The notes under the pieces: generated by a model
What the model was told of the DNA's origin: nothing
The model's database searches: none
The model's input: only the letters and a program-made list of their open reading frames with translations
Part shown: positions 1 through 8,295 of the stretch, one piece after another
Numbering within the stretch: the first letter of the stretch is position 1
Layout: every line of letters starts with the position of its first letter
Source of the DNA: Ectopseudomonas toyotomiensis
GTDB lineage: Bacteria; Pseudomonadota; Gammaproteobacteria; Pseudomonadales; Pseudomonadaceae
DNA: 64,000 nt
Assembly: GCF_900115695.1 (NCBI RefSeq)
Contig: NZ_FOXK01000001.1
Location: forward strand, 62,001-126,000
Direction of reading: 5' to 3'
Position numbers and translations under genes: made by a program

Positions 1-405
1 CTCCACCTGCCAGCCGCGTCGCGCCAGGCGGCGGAACAGGCCGTTCCAGGCCGGCCCCGTGTGGTCCTCCAGCACCTTGCCGATCAGGTTCAGGCGTATG
101 CCCACCACACCCGCGGCGGCCAATTCGTCCAGCTCGGCATCGCTGACCTGCGCGTCGACCACCGCGACGCCACGCAAACGCTCCGGGAAACGCTGCAACG
201 CCTCGAGCATGTAGCGGTTGTCGGTGCCGAGAAAGCTGGGCTGGATCAGCACGCCGTGGGACAGCCCGCAAGCCTCCAGGTGGGCCAGGTACCGCTCCAC
301 GGAAGCGTCATAGCTGGGGTTGTAGCGGCGGCCGGGAACCATGGGCAGGTCCTGGCGAAAGATGTGCGCGTGGGTGTCGATGCCGGCGATTGCGGCATAA
401 GGCAT
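1..405 (-). CDS. Amidohydrolase family protein (3' end outside window)
   Basis: The N-terminal 135 residues of a TIM-barrel metal-dependent hydrolase of the amidohydrolase-2/COG3618 type, which includes 2-pyrone-4,6-dicarboxylate lactonases and related lactone hydrolases. Near the start the protein reads GIDTHAHIF, the H-x-H metal-binding strand-1 motif of the superfamily. The ATG at 405-403 is the first in-frame methionine before this motif. The gene runs off the left edge, so the C-terminal metal ligands cannot be checked. It is divergent from the GntR/HutC regulator at 586, with the probable shared control region between them. A CitMHS-type carboxylate transporter follows on the other side of the regulator, so hydrolysis of a cyclic or lactone-like polycarboxylate is plausible, but the substrate is inferred only. 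Confidence 0.8.
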   Translation of the reverse strand, partial: MPYAAIAGIDTHAHIFRQDLPMVPGRRYNPSYDASVERYLAHLEACGLSHGVLIQPSFLGTDNRYMLEALQRFPERLRGVAVVDAQVSDAELDELAAAGVVGIRLNLIGKVLEDHTGPAWNGLFRRLARRGWQVE

Positions 406-585
406 GGGCGTCACGAAGCGATACCTCTGTCGATTCTTGTTCGAGCCGATCACATGAAGCGGCTATTTTTATAAAGACATGTAGTCATATATATGAATAG
501 ATGACTGTATAGATAGAGATTGAGTGCTGTCAACGCGCTACCCGGTGGTAAAGTGACGGCCGGTCGAATTGCGGATGTGAGGTTT
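406..585. promoter_or_regulatory. Divergent control region, amidohydrolase / gntR
   Basis: A 180-base AT-rich spacer between the two divergent starts. Positions 483-488 (AGTCAT) and 501-506 (ATGACT) form a spaced inverted repeat inside an AT-rich stretch, a plausible binding site for the adjacent GntR/HutC regulator. The GTGAGG at 577-582 is a fair ribosome-binding site for the ATG at 586. No experimental support; the operator call is inference. Confidence 0.4.
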
Positions 586-1323
586 ATGAGCACCACGGCT
601 CTCGGACAGGACGAACGCCTGCCGCTGTATCAGCGGTTACGCGACGAAATGCTGGGCAAGATCGCCGCAGGCGAATGGCTGCCCGGCGAAGCCATCCCCA
701 CCGAAGCGGAGTTGACCCGCCAGTACGGCGTGGCCGTGGGAACGGTGCGCAAGGCGGTGGAAACCCTGGTCGCAGAAGGCCTGCTGCTGCGTGCCCAGGG
801 CCGCGGCACCTTCGTGCGGCGGCCGAACTTCGACGGCTCGCTGTTTCGCTTCTTTCGTCAGGTCAGCGCCAGCGGCCAGCCTCAGGTGCCGCAAAGCCGT
901 GTCCTCGACTGCCGTCAGGTGCCTGCCGACGCCGCCGTCAGCCAGGCCCTGAAACTGGGCCAAGACGAGCCCTGCGTCTTTCTCCAGCGCCTGCGCCTGA
1001 TCGAAGGCCGCCCGCTGTTCCATGAACGTATCTGGCTGCCCGCCTCGCGCTTCAGCGCTCTGCTGGATATCGCCCCCGACGACTTCCCGCAATTGCTCTA
1101 TCCCTTCTACGAGCAGCATTGCGGCCAGCGCATCGCCTCGGCCCAGGAAACCCTTACCGTCTCCGCAGCCGATGCAGAGCTCGCTGTCATTCTGGATGTG
1201 GCCGAAACCAGCCCGAGCGTGGTCATCGAACGCACCGCATTGGGCTACGACCGCACGCCGCTGGAATATCGCCTGTCACGTGCGGCGGCGGAGAGCTTCC
1301 GTTACCAGGTGGAAATCAGCTAA
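586..1323 (+). CDS. GntR-family (HutC subfamily) transcriptional regulator
   Basis: A 245-residue regulator. An N-terminal winged helix-turn-helix (about residues 10-75) contains the family signature PTEAELTRQYGVAVGTVRKA and the GRGTFV wing. A UTRA ligand-binding domain follows (about 95-235), which in HutC relatives binds a small metabolite. The reading frame is open back to a TTG at 520, but the ATG at 586 with GTGAGG just upstream gives the usual HutC length. It is divergent from the amidohydrolase and convergent with the CitMHS transporter, so it probably controls a local catabolic module and is induced by its substrate. That role is inferred from position. Confidence 0.85.
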   Translation: MSTTALGQDERLPLYQRLRDEMLGKIAAGEWLPGEAIPTEAELTRQYGVAVGTVRKAVETLVAEGLLLRAQGRGTFVRRPNFDGSLFRFFRQVSASGQPQVPQSRVLDCRQVPADAAVSQALKLGQDEPCVFLQRLRLIEGRPLFHERIWLPASRFSALLDIAPDDFPQLLYPFYEQHCGQRIASAQETLTVSAADAELAVILDVAETSPSVVIERTALGYDRTPLEYRLSRAAAESFRYQVEIS

Positions 1324-1346
1324 CAGGCCGTTGTCCTGACGCAAAA

Positions 1347-1366
1347 CGCCCGGGCAAGCCCGGGCG
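1347..1366 (-). terminator. Rho-independent terminator after the CitMHS gene
   Basis: A perfect hairpin, CGCCCGGGC-AA-GCCCGGGCG. On the minus strand it is followed by TTTTG, so it best serves the CitMHS transporter ending at 1389. It also lies just after the convergent gntR gene and may act in both directions. Confidence 0.75.
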
Positions 1367-1388
1367 TCAGATGCACTGCAGACCGTCG

Positions 1389-2699
1389 CTAGAACAACCC
1401 AAGCCCCCAGGCCGCGCCGAACAGCACCAGCGAGAAGCCCCACATCCACCACAGCGAGTAGCGAATGTGCCGGCCCAGGTCCAGCCCGGCCAGACCCAGT
1501 GCCAGCCACAGTGCCGGCGAGAACGGGCTGATGAAGGTGCCGATGATGTTGCCGATGGTCAGCGCATAGACCACGCTGGCCGGCTCGACGCCCTGGGCAC
1601 CGACCACTTCCAGCGTCACCGGCAGCAGCCCGAAGTAGTAGGCATCGGTGCTCAGCATCAGCTCCATCGGCAGGCCGAACAGCCCCAGCACGATGTGCAT
1701 CTGCCCCACCAGCGGTGCCGGCAGCACCTGCGCCAGGTCCTGGGCAATGGAAGTGAGCATGCCGGTGCCGGTGAAGATGCCAAGCATCGAGCCCGCTGCC
1801 AGGATGATCATGCCCATGCTCAGGGCAGCCGGGGCATGCGCCGAGATGCGCTGCATCTGCGCCTTGCCGCCCGGATAGTTGATCAGCAGCGCCAGACACA
1901 GGCCGATCATGAAGATGTAGCCAGCCGGCAACACGCCAGAGAACAGTGAAACCAGCACCGCCAGGAACAGCGTGGCGTTGGCCCAGAGCAGACGCGGGCG
2001 CTCCAGCTCACGCTCCTCGGCACTCGGCTCATGCAGGTCAGTGCTGGTTTCCACCAGCACACCTTCGTCCCCGCTCTTGCCGGCAGCGATACGGCGCTGT
2101 TCACGCCAGCCCAGCAGCGCCGCCAGGACAATCAACAGCACCACGCCGATGCCCTGAATGGTGATCAGCGGACGCCACAGCTCGGTGACCTCGATACCGG
2201 TCACCGCCGAGGCACGACCCAGCGGCCCGGCCCAGGGCAGCATGTTGAAGATGCCGGCACCCAGCGCCAGCAACAGAAGCATCAGGTAGGGGCTCATGCG
2301 CAACTGCTTGTACAGCGGCAGCAAGGCGGGAACGGTGAGCAGGAAGGTGGTGGCGCCGGCGCCGTCGAGATGCGCCAGCATGCCGATCACCGCCGTGGCG
2401 ACGGTCACCGCGATCACGTTGCCACGGGTAAGCCGGACCATGCCACCGATCAGCGGGCGGAACAGCCCGGTGTCCTGCAGTACGCCAAAAAAGGTGATGG
2501 CAAACACGAACATGGTGGCAATCGCCGTCACGCGGCCGATGCCATCGGTGAAGAAACCGGAAATCGCCTCCGGGCCAAAGCCCGCGGCCAGAGCGCCCAG
2601 CAACGGCACCACGATCAATGGCAGAACAGGCGACATGCGCCCGATAAGCAGCAGCACAACCAGGCTGCAGATGGTCAACAGGCCAATCAGGGTCAACAA
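1389..2699 (-). CDS. CitMHS-family citrate/carboxylate-metal:proton symporter
   Basis: A 436-residue polytopic inner-membrane transporter with about 11-12 hydrophobic segments. It resembles the CitMHS family (Bacillus CitM/CitH), which imports divalent metal-citrate complexes with protons. Features include an N-terminal helix (residues 1-17), the conserved AHLDGAGATTFLLTVPAL segment near residue 110 and a charged cytoplasmic loop around 195-235. The start is a TTG at 2699 placed 8 bases after an AGGAG; no ATG fits. The SDR dehydrogenase gene lies upstream on the same strand, 159 bases away and separated by a hairpin. Together with the GntR regulator and amidohydrolase this suggests uptake of a tricarboxylate-like compound. 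Exact substrate unknown. Confidence 0.85.
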   Translation of the reverse strand: MLTLIGLLTICSLVVLLLIGRMSPVLPLIVVPLLGALAAGFGPEAISGFFTDGIGRVTAIATMFVFAITFFGVLQDTGLFRPLIGGMVRLTRGNVIAVTVATAVIGMLAHLDGAGATTFLLTVPALLPLYKQLRMSPYLMLLLLALGAGIFNMLPWAGPLGRASAVTGIEVTELWRPLITIQGIGVVLLIVLAALLGWREQRRIAAGKSGDEGVLVETSTDLHEPSAEERELERPRLLWANATLFLAVLVSLFSGVLPAGYIFMIGLCLALLINYPGGKAQMQRISAHAPAALSMGMIILAAGSMLGIFTGTGMLTSIAQDLAQVLPAPLVGQMHIVLGLFGLPMELMLSTDAYYFGLLPVTLEVVGAQGVEPASVVYALTIGNIIGTFISPFSPALWLALGLAGLDLGRHIRYSLWWMWGFSLVLFGAAWGLGLF

Positions 2700-2826
2700 A
2701 CCGCTTTCTCCTCTTTTTCTTGTAAGGCACGCGAAAGGCGCGTGCGGAGGCTAAGAGGCGAACCTTTCAAAAACCTTTAAGCGGCGGGCGTGCACCACGC
2801 CAAATGTCAGTGGATATGTCGCCGAA

Positions 2827-2852
2827 TCGGGGCGGCAGCCCTGCCACCCCGA
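2827..2852 (-). terminator. Hairpin after the SDR gene (possible terminator)
   Basis: TCGGGG..GGCAG pairs with CTGCC..CCCCGA with one mismatch and a two-base loop, directly downstream of the SDR stop at 2859 on the minus strand. There is no U-run, so it could be an RNA-stabilising or attenuating hairpin between the SDR and CitMHS genes. Confidence 0.4.
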
Positions 2853-2858
2853 CTTGAC

Positions 2859-3602
2859 TTATTGCAGTGTGTAGCCCTTGTCCACCACCCAATCCTGGCC
2901 GTGGACGCCGCGTGCACCATTGCTCAGCTGGAACAGCACCACCTCGGCAATCGCCTGCGGATCAAGGAACTCACCGTCGACCAGGCGCTTGCCAACCTCA
3001 CTGGCGACGCCCGCCAAGGCATCGTCGGCCAGGCCCAGACTGTTCCAGATCGGTGTCGCCGTCGGCCCTGGTGAAACCAGATTGAGCCGCAGCCCATCGC
3101 CGGCATGTTCCAGCGCCAGACTACGTACCAGCGCCGAGAGCGCCGCCTTGCTGGCGATGTAACCGCCGAGCCCGGCAAACCCCAGTTGCCGCAGAAAGGT
3201 ACTGATGAACACCACCGACGCAGGACGCGCCAGATGCGGCCTGAGCACCTGAAAGGTATTGATTGCACCGGCGCCGTTGACCTGCCACTGCTGCTCGAAC
3301 GCCTGCATGTCGCAGCCCGGCGCCAGCCGCGCGATTCCGGCGTTGGGCACCAGATAGTCGACTGCCCCGAGCCGCCCCGCCCGCTCGGCCAGCCCATGCA
3401 GCGCGTCGATATCGGTGACGTCCCCCGCACACCAATGCAGCTGTTCTGGATGCAACGCCTGCAGCGCTTCCAACGCGCCCAGACGCCGTGAAAAAGCCAG
3501 CACGCGCGCGCCGCGCTGCAGCAACAGATCACATACAGCCAGGCCGATACCCGAGCTGGCCCCGGTGACGACAGCCAGACGACCCTGAAAATTCGTATTC
3601 AT
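2859..3602 (-). CDS. Short-chain dehydrogenase/reductase (SDR)
   Basis: A 247-residue classical SDR oxidoreductase. The cofactor motif TGASSGIG is at residues 14-21, the NAG motif near 88-90 and the catalytic Tyr-x3-Lys as YIASK near 148-152, with a serine about 14 residues before the tyrosine. The residues following the second beta strand, SRR, favour NADP(H). The acidic group at DVTD (about 61-64) is the usual adenine-ring contact. It is probably cytosolic. It lies upstream of the CitMHS transporter on the same strand and 63 bases downstream of the glycine-zipper gene. The substrate cannot be told from sequence. Confidence 0.85.
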   Translation of the reverse strand: MNTNFQGRLAVVTGASSGIGLAVCDLLLQRGARVLAFSRRLGALEALQALHPEQLHWCAGDVTDIDALHGLAERAGRLGAVDYLVPNAGIARLAPGCDMQAFEQQWQVNGAGAINTFQVLRPHLARPASVVFISTFLRQLGFAGLGGYIASKAALSALVRSLALEHAGDGLRLNLVSPGPTATPIWNSLGLADDALAGVASEVGKRLVDGEFLDPQAIAEVVLFQLSNGARGVHGQDWVVDKGYTLQ

Positions 3603-3665
3603 GAAGTTCCTCGAAGCAAAAAGAGCATGAGTGCCGCGGCTTCCAAGAGCCGCGCTGAGATCGAC

Positions 3666-4013
3666 TTACTGCGCTTGCAGGCGGATGCCGTTCATCTCCA
3701 CCTGCTGACCCAGCGCGAAGCGCTCCTTGGGCGAGCGCACACACTGCTCACGACCGTCTTCGTGGCGCACCATATAGGCGGTGCCACTATTGCCCGTGGC
3801 AGCCTGCACCTGTGCGCCCGACCAGAGCCCGGCGGCGCCACCGACCAGCGCACCGACAGGGCCACCCGCGGCGGCGCCCAGCATCAGGCCGGACAAACCA
3901 CCGAAACCGGCACCCACCGAGTTTTCTTCACGTTCGGCCAGCACTTCGGCAGCCTGCAGAACATTGGCGGCCGCGAGGCCGAGGGAAAGGGCAAGCAAGG
4001 CAATCGATTTCAT
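3666..4013 (-). CDS. Small secreted/envelope glycine-zipper protein
   Basis: A 115-residue protein with a Sec signal peptide: MKS, then a hydrophobic run to the ALA/AAN region around residues 15-22. A glycine-zipper core follows (about residues 33-70: GAGFGGLSGLMLGAAAGGPVG and GGAAGLWSG), the repeat found in outer-membrane and lysis-associated lipoproteins and surface antigens. No lipobox cysteine precedes the mature part, so it is periplasmic or membrane-inserted rather than a classical lipoprotein. The C-terminal 35 residues are polar with one cysteine. Function unknown. It lies between the DUF3087 gene and the SDR gene with its own upstream spacer of 176 bases. Confidence 0.75.
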   Translation of the reverse strand: MKSIALLALSLGLAAANVLQAAEVLAEREENSVGAGFGGLSGLMLGAAAGGPVGALVGGAAGLWSGAQVQAATGNSGTAYMVRHEDGREQCVRSPKERFALGQQVEMNGIRLQAQ

Positions 4014-4131
4014 CTGATGTCTCCTTTAATGGGTATTGCACCCGGAGATAGTCAGATTCCATGCCATGCATTTTCTCTATCAAAAACAGATAGATAAGAA
4101 AAAACAGGTACTAATGACAACAAGGAAATAA

Positions 4132-4164
4132 AGTCACAATGACCACTTTAAAGTCATTGTGACT
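4132..4164 (-). terminator. Terminator of the DUF3087 gene
   Basis: A perfect 12-bp inverted repeat (AGTCACAATGAC / GTCATTGTGACT) with a 9-base loop. On the minus strand it is followed by TTTATTT, a good intrinsic terminator 26 bases after the stop at 4190. The rest of 4014-4131 is AT-rich promoter-like sequence for the glycine-zipper gene. Confidence 0.75.
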
Positions 4165-4189
4165 CCAAACCTGGATCGACAAGAAGTGT

Positions 4190-4714
4190 TCAGCTAAACG
4201 TTTTGACCCGCTCCAGCCAAGCCAGGTCGAGCCGCGTCTGCTCGATGTCCAGCCCCTGCTGCTCCATCGCCTCGCGATGGCTGTCGATCTCGCGCACCAT
4301 CTGGCTCAGCTCGCTGGAGTTGCCATCGAGCTGATGCATCTGAGTCACCCCCAAGTGGTAGAAGCGCAGCAGCTTCATCGCGCTGTCATCGCCCTGCGCC
4401 ACACCCGCCTTGACGTGATGCATGACGTTGGTGACGCGCATCAGGCTGCGCTTGAGTCGCCAGCCGTAGACGGCCGGCGCCATGAATGGCCGCGACCAGA
4501 GTTGCTGGCGCACCAGGGCAATGGTCAGGCCGAGCCCCGCCAGCACACCGAGCAGGTTCCACTTGAAGTTGTCGCCACCGGGCGTGCCGAATGCCTGCGT
4601 GCTCAGCGTGGCGCAGAGCATGGCCAGCGCCACGAAGATGACCGCGATCACCACGGTGCTGCGGCGGGTCTGCTGGCGGTAGTAGGCGGGGTCGATGGGC
4701 TGGATTTCGAACAT
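4190..4714 (-). CDS. DUF3087 membrane protein
   Basis: A 174-residue protein resembling the DUF3087 family, which is conserved in Pseudomonas and relatives and has no known function. It has two transmembrane segments near residues 20-40 (VVIAVIFVALAMLCATL) and 52-68 (WNLLGVLAGLGLTIALV). A basic, helical cytoplasmic C-terminal half (about 85-174) is rich in charged and coiled-coil-prone residues (SHREAMEQQGLDIEQ). It appears monocistronic, with a strong terminator downstream and the DJ-1/PfpI gene 65 bases upstream on the same strand. A co-transcript with the upstream gene is possible. Confidence 0.75.
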   Translation of the reverse strand: MFEIQPIDPAYYRQQTRRSTVVIAVIFVALAMLCATLSTQAFGTPGGDNFKWNLLGVLAGLGLTIALVRQQLWSRPFMAPAVYGWRLKRSLMRVTNVMHHVKAGVAQGDDSAMKLLRFYHLGVTQMHQLDGNSSELSQMVREIDSHREAMEQQGLDIEQTRLDLAWLERVKTFS

Positions 4715-4779
4715 GCGCGAAGGCTCGTGGCGGGGTCAGTCGGCGATGGTACGACAGCTTGCCGCGATGCATGAACCCG

Positions 4780-5394
4780 TCACGCCTCTGTACGGCCTTG
4801 AAGATAAGGACCGATCGCCGCCATCGCCCTCGCCAGGTACTGCACCTTCTCACCCACCGGCGCCACGTAGTGCAGCACCTGGCGCGCCTCGTCGAGGCCA
4901 ACCTGACGGGCGATGACCCAGGCAGCGAGATAGGTCGACGCCAGGCAGCCACCCGCCGTGGCGACATTGCCATGGGCGAACAGTGGCTGATCGAGCACTG
5001 CCACGCCCGCTGCCTCCACCCAGGGTTTGCTGGTCAGATCGGTGCAGGCGGCGACGCCGTGGAGCAAGCCGAGCCGAGCCAGTAGCAGCGTGCCGGAACA
5101 CTGCGCCGCCAGCAGTTGGCGCGCCGGGTCGAGGCGCAGTTGCGCCATCAGCGCTTCATCCGCCACCACCTCACGGGTGCGCATGCCACTGCCGACGATC
5201 ACCGCATCGGCCGCGCAGGCCTGCTGCAGATCGATCTGACTATCGATCACCAACCCGTTCATGGATGTCACGCGCGCAGCTGGGCTGGCGATGCTGACGC
5301 GCCAGTCGGGCCGGCGAATGCGGTTGAGAATGGCGTAAGCGATCAGCGAGTCGAGCTCGTTGAAACCCTCGAAGGTCAGAATGGCGATGTGCAT
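4780..5394 (-). CDS. DJ-1/PfpI-family protein (GATase-1-like)
   Basis: A 204-residue protein of the DJ-1/PfpI/ThiJ superfamily. The candidate nucleophile-elbow cysteine is Cys99 in AAQCSGTLLLA, with Glu/Asp at the N-terminal strand (FEGFNELD, residues 8-15) matching the conserved acidic partner. Members include isocyanide hydratases, glyoxalase III-type enzymes, chaperones and AraC-fused sensors, and the sequence does not settle which. The frame is open further upstream, but the ATG at 5394-5392 with AGGAGCTGCC before it is clearly the start. It is divergent from the MocR regulator at 5478 across a perfect inverted repeat, so it is probably that regulator's target. Confidence 0.85.
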   Translation of the reverse strand: MHIAILTFEGFNELDSLIAYAILNRIRRPDWRVSIASPAARVTSMNGLVIDSQIDLQQACAADAVIVGSGMRTREVVADEALMAQLRLDPARQLLAAQCSGTLLLARLGLLHGVAACTDLTSKPWVEAAGVAVLDQPLFAHGNVATAGGCLASTYLAAWVIARQVGLDEARQVLHYVAPVGEKVQYLARAMAAIGPYLQGRTEA

Positions 5395-5443
5395 GGCAGC
5401 TCCTGTCATGAAACGGGTTGCCACGCAGCTTCGGGGCAATGAT

Positions 5444-5467
5444 CATGACAATCAAATAATTGTCATG
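5444..5467. promoter_or_regulatory. Candidate MocR operator
   Basis: CATGACAAT-N6-ATTGTCATG, a perfect 9-bp inverted repeat centred between the divergent DJ-1/PfpI and MocR genes, only 10 bases before the MocR start. Its size, symmetry and position fit a dimeric regulator controlling both genes. Binding is inferred. Confidence 0.6.
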
Positions 5468-5477
5468 GATACAACCC

Positions 5478-6812
5478 ATGCCTCGCGCGCGCTACAAGCA
5501 ACTGGTCGATCAGTTGGCCGCCGACATCCGCTGTGGCGCGCTCGCGCCCGGCACACGCCTGCCCACGCATCGCGAACTGGCCGCGCAGCACGGCATCGCC
5601 CTGGTCACCGCATCACGGGTCTACACGGAGCTGCACGCCATGGGCCTGGTCAGTGGCGAAACCGGACGCGGCACCTTCGTGCGCGAGACCAGCCTGGCGC
5701 CTGGCCACGGTATCGACCAGCCGGCGACCGAGCGCGGCATGCTCGACCTCAACTTCAACTACCCCACGCTGCCGGGGCAGGCCGACCTGCTGCGCCAGGC
5801 CCTGCGTCAACTGGCATTGTCCGGTGACCTGGAGGCGCTGCTGCGCTACCAGCCGCATGCCGGGCGCCCCCATGAGCGGGCATTGCTGGCCAGACACCTG
5901 ACGGATCAGGGAATCCCGGTCACGGCGCAACAGGTGCTGATCGTCAACGGCGCCCAACATGGACTGGCGCTGACCCTGCAGACTTTGCTCAAGCCCGGTG
6001 ACGTGGTCGCGGTCGACGCCCTCACCTACCCCGGTTTCAAGGCAGCCGCCGCCGCGCGCGGCGTGGAATTGCTGGCAGTACCCTGCGACGCCAGCGGCCC
6101 CGATTTCGATGCCCTGGCGACGCTGTGCAGAACGCGCCGGGTACGGGCGATCTACAGCATGCCGACCCTGCACAACCCGCTGGGCTGGGTACTCGATCAG
6201 CGACAGCGCGAGCGCCTGATCGACATCGCCCGCGAGCACGATCTGCTGATCATCGAGGATGCCGCCTACGCCTTCCTGGCCAGCTCGGCACCCGCGCCAC
6301 TGGCCGCCCTGGCGCCCGAACGCACGGTGCATGTATCTGGCTTTTCGAAGAACATCGCCACCGGCTTGCGGGTTGGCTACCTGACTGCGCCTGCCGTCTG
6401 GGTCGCAGCACTGGAGCGCAGCATCCGCGCCAGCACCTGGAACACCCCGGGCATCATGACGGCGCTGGTCTGCGCCTGGATCGAAGACGGCACACTGGCC
6501 CGCCTGCAAGCGCAGAAGCGCGAGGACGCCCGCTGCCGGCAAGCACTGGCGCGGCGCGTACTGGCCGGCCTGCAACCGATCGGGCATGAGGCCGGCTACT
6601 TCCTCTGGCTGCCGTTACCGGCCGAGGTGCGCGCCGATCAGGTCGTGGCGCGCCTGCTGCACGAGCAGGTGGCGGTCTCCACCGCTGAGCCGTTCAGCAC
6701 CTCGGAACAGGTGCCCCATGCGCTGCGCCTGGCTCTTGGCTCGGTCACCCTGGCGCAACTGGAAGACGCGCTGGACAAGGTCAGGCAAGCCATCGCCCAT
6801 TTCGCCTATTGA
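5478..6812 (+). CDS. MocR-type PLP-dependent transcriptional regulator
   Basis: A 444-residue fusion typical of MocR/PdxR regulators. A GntR winged helix (about residues 3-70, with ARYKQLVDQLAADI and a GRGTFVRE wing) is joined by a linker to a fold-type I aminotransferase-like domain (about 90-440). The PLP-binding lysine is Lys291 in VSGFSKNIATGLRVGY, and the EDAAYAFL segment holds the pyridine-contacting Asp and Tyr. Such proteins sense PLP or amino-compound adducts. The ATG at 5478 gives the start; upstream the frame continues only to a TTG inside the inverted repeat. It probably controls the divergent DJ-1/PfpI gene and itself. The last 7 bases overlap the convergent AraC gene. Confidence 0.88.
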   Translation: MPRARYKQLVDQLAADIRCGALAPGTRLPTHRELAAQHGIALVTASRVYTELHAMGLVSGETGRGTFVRETSLAPGHGIDQPATERGMLDLNFNYPTLPGQADLLRQALRQLALSGDLEALLRYQPHAGRPHERALLARHLTDQGIPVTAQQVLIVNGAQHGLALTLQTLLKPGDVVAVDALTYPGFKAAAAARGVELLAVPCDASGPDFDALATLCRTRRVRAIYSMPTLHNPLGWVLDQRQRERLIDIAREHDLLIIEDAAYAFLASSAPAPLAALAPERTVHVSGFSKNIATGLRVGYLTAPAVWVAALERSIRASTWNTPGIMTALVCAWIEDGTLARLQAQKREDARCRQALARRVLAGLQPIGHEAGYFLWLPLPAEVRADQVVARLLHEQVAVSTAEPFSTSEQVPHALRLALGSVTLAQLEDALDKVRQAIAHFAY

Positions 6813-7630
6813 GCGACCTGACGCAACCACTCGCTGGGACTCGCCCCCACCTTGCGGCGAAATGCGCGGGCCAGGGCCGAGGGGCTTTCATAGCCGACCT
6901 CGTCGGCGATCAGCGCCATGGGCCGGCCCTCGCGCAGACGCTTCTGCGCCAGGCTGACGCGCCAGCCCACCAGATAATCAGCCGGTGTAGCACCGACCAC
7001 ATCGTGAAAATGCGCGGCGAAACTGGCGCGCGACATGCCGGCCAGCGCCGCCAGCTCGGCCACCGACCAGCCATGCTGCGGTTTCTCGTGCAACTGATTG
7101 AGCGCCCGCGCCAGGCGTGGTTCGGCCAGACCCGCCATCATCCCCGAGGCCAGTTCGCGGCTGTTCATCAGATGACGCAGCAGCTGGATCACCATCAGCT
7201 CGAACAGGCGATTGAGCACCAGTTCGCGCCCGCAATCCTCCCCCGCCGCCTCGGCGAATAGCCAGTCCAGGCAACCGCTCAGGCTCGGCAACTCGCGCAG
7301 CGGTTTGACGATGGCACCCGGCAGTGAACGCGACAGCGGATTGTCGATGCCGCCGTCGAAGGCCAGCGTCGCGCAGACCAGTTCGGCACCGTCAGCCTCG
7401 CTGGCTGTCATCTGGTGCAGGCGCGGCCTGGCCACCAGAATCAGGCTCGGCTCGTCCAGACGCAGTTCGCGGCCATCGCCCTCGCGAAAGCTCATGCGCC
7501 CGGCACGCAGCAGGTGGATGTAGCCGTGCGGCTCATGCTCGCCATGGCTGCTGGTGCCGCAAAAACCACCCCGGTGGAAGGTGCTGGCGTGCAGGTTGAA
7601 GTGATGCAGCAGGCTGGAAAGGCGATCCAT
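6806..7630 (-). CDS. AraC-family regulator with N-terminal cupin domain
   Basis: A 274-residue regulator. The N-terminal half resembles the cupin_6 domain (AraC-type redox/aldehyde-responsive sensors of the Pseudomonas and enterobacterial type). The C-terminal two helix-turn-helix motifs span about residues 170-272 (WSVAELAALAGMSRASFAAHF and IADEVGYESPSALARAFRRKVG). Two ATGs stand six bases apart; the second (7630) has GAGAG at good spacing and matches the usual MDRLS start. It is divergent from the AhpD-like and glutaredoxin genes at 7759, and regulation of that pair is the natural inference. Its 3' end overlaps the convergent MocR gene by 7 bases. Confidence 0.88.
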   Translation of the reverse strand: MDRLSSLLHHFNLHASTFHRGGFCGTSSHGEHEPHGYIHLLRAGRMSFREGDGRELRLDEPSLILVARPRLHQMTASEADGAELVCATLAFDGGIDNPLSRSLPGAIVKPLRELPSLSGCLDWLFAEAAGEDCGRELVLNRLFELMVIQLLRHLMNSRELASGMMAGLAEPRLARALNQLHEKPQHGWSVAELAALAGMSRASFAAHFHDVVGATPADYLVGWRVSLAQKRLREGRPMALIADEVGYESPSALARAFRRKVGASPSEWLRQVAQ

Positions 7631-7758
7631 GGTCATCTCTCACTATTGGACGATCTGTCGCATAAGATCGACGATCTGACTCCGAAAAGCCATATCGATT
7701 ACCTAACATGGCTCCAGGCTTGAACGACAAGCTCCCCACCCAAGACTGGAGAATCACC

Positions 7759-8277
7759 ATGACTCGCATCACCGCACTGCCATTCGAACAAACCGCTGCC
7801 AGCGCCCAGACGCAACTGGAAGGCGTCCGCAAGGGCCTCGGTTTCATCCCCAATACCTTTGCCACCCTGGCCAATGCCCCGGCCGCGCTGAGCGGCTACC
7901 TGGCGCTGTCCCAGGCCCTCGGCAAGGGCACACTGAACGCCAAGGCGCGCGAAGTGGTGGCGCTGGCGAGCTCACAGGTCAACGGCTGCGAGTACTGCCT
8001 GGCCGCGCACACCTTGTTCGCCGGCAAGGCTGGCCTGAGCGCAGCGGACATTCGCAGCGCCCGCGATGGCGAGTTCGATGCCGTGGCGCGCCTGACCCGG
8101 CAGATCATCGACAGCCGCGGCCGCCTCAGCGATGCGCAGCTACAAGCCGCGCGCGATGACGGGCTGAGTGAGGCCGCTATCGTCGAAGTGGTGGCCAACG
8201 TCGCCTTGATGACGCTGACCAATTACCTCAACAACCTGGCCGAAACCGTTGTCGACTTTCCACCAGTAGCCGTCTGA
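7759..8277 (+). CDS. Carboxymuconolactone decarboxylase-like (AhpD-type) protein
   Basis: A 172-residue AhpD/CMD-fold protein. It carries the redox motif E-x11-CxxC-x3-H, seen as Cys77-Glu-Tyr-Cys80 with His84 inside NGCEYCLAAHT, typical of peroxidase-related members that reduce peroxides or act as alkylhydroperoxidase partners. The ATG at 7759 follows GGAGAATCACC; the frame extends further upstream without a better site. It is followed 18 bases later by a glutaredoxin gene, so both are probably one transcript controlled by the divergent AraC regulator. Peroxide or electrophile defence is the likely role. It is not the true PcaC decarboxylase, because no protocatechuate genes are near. Confidence 0.85.
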   Translation: MTRITALPFEQTAASAQTQLEGVRKGLGFIPNTFATLANAPAALSGYLALSQALGKGTLNAKAREVVALASSQVNGCEYCLAAHTLFAGKAGLSAADIRSARDGEFDAVARLTRQIIDSRGRLSDAQLQAARDDGLSEAAIVEVVANVALMTLTNYLNNLAETVVDFPPVAV

Positions 8278-8295
8278 TGACGCCGGAGGTACACC

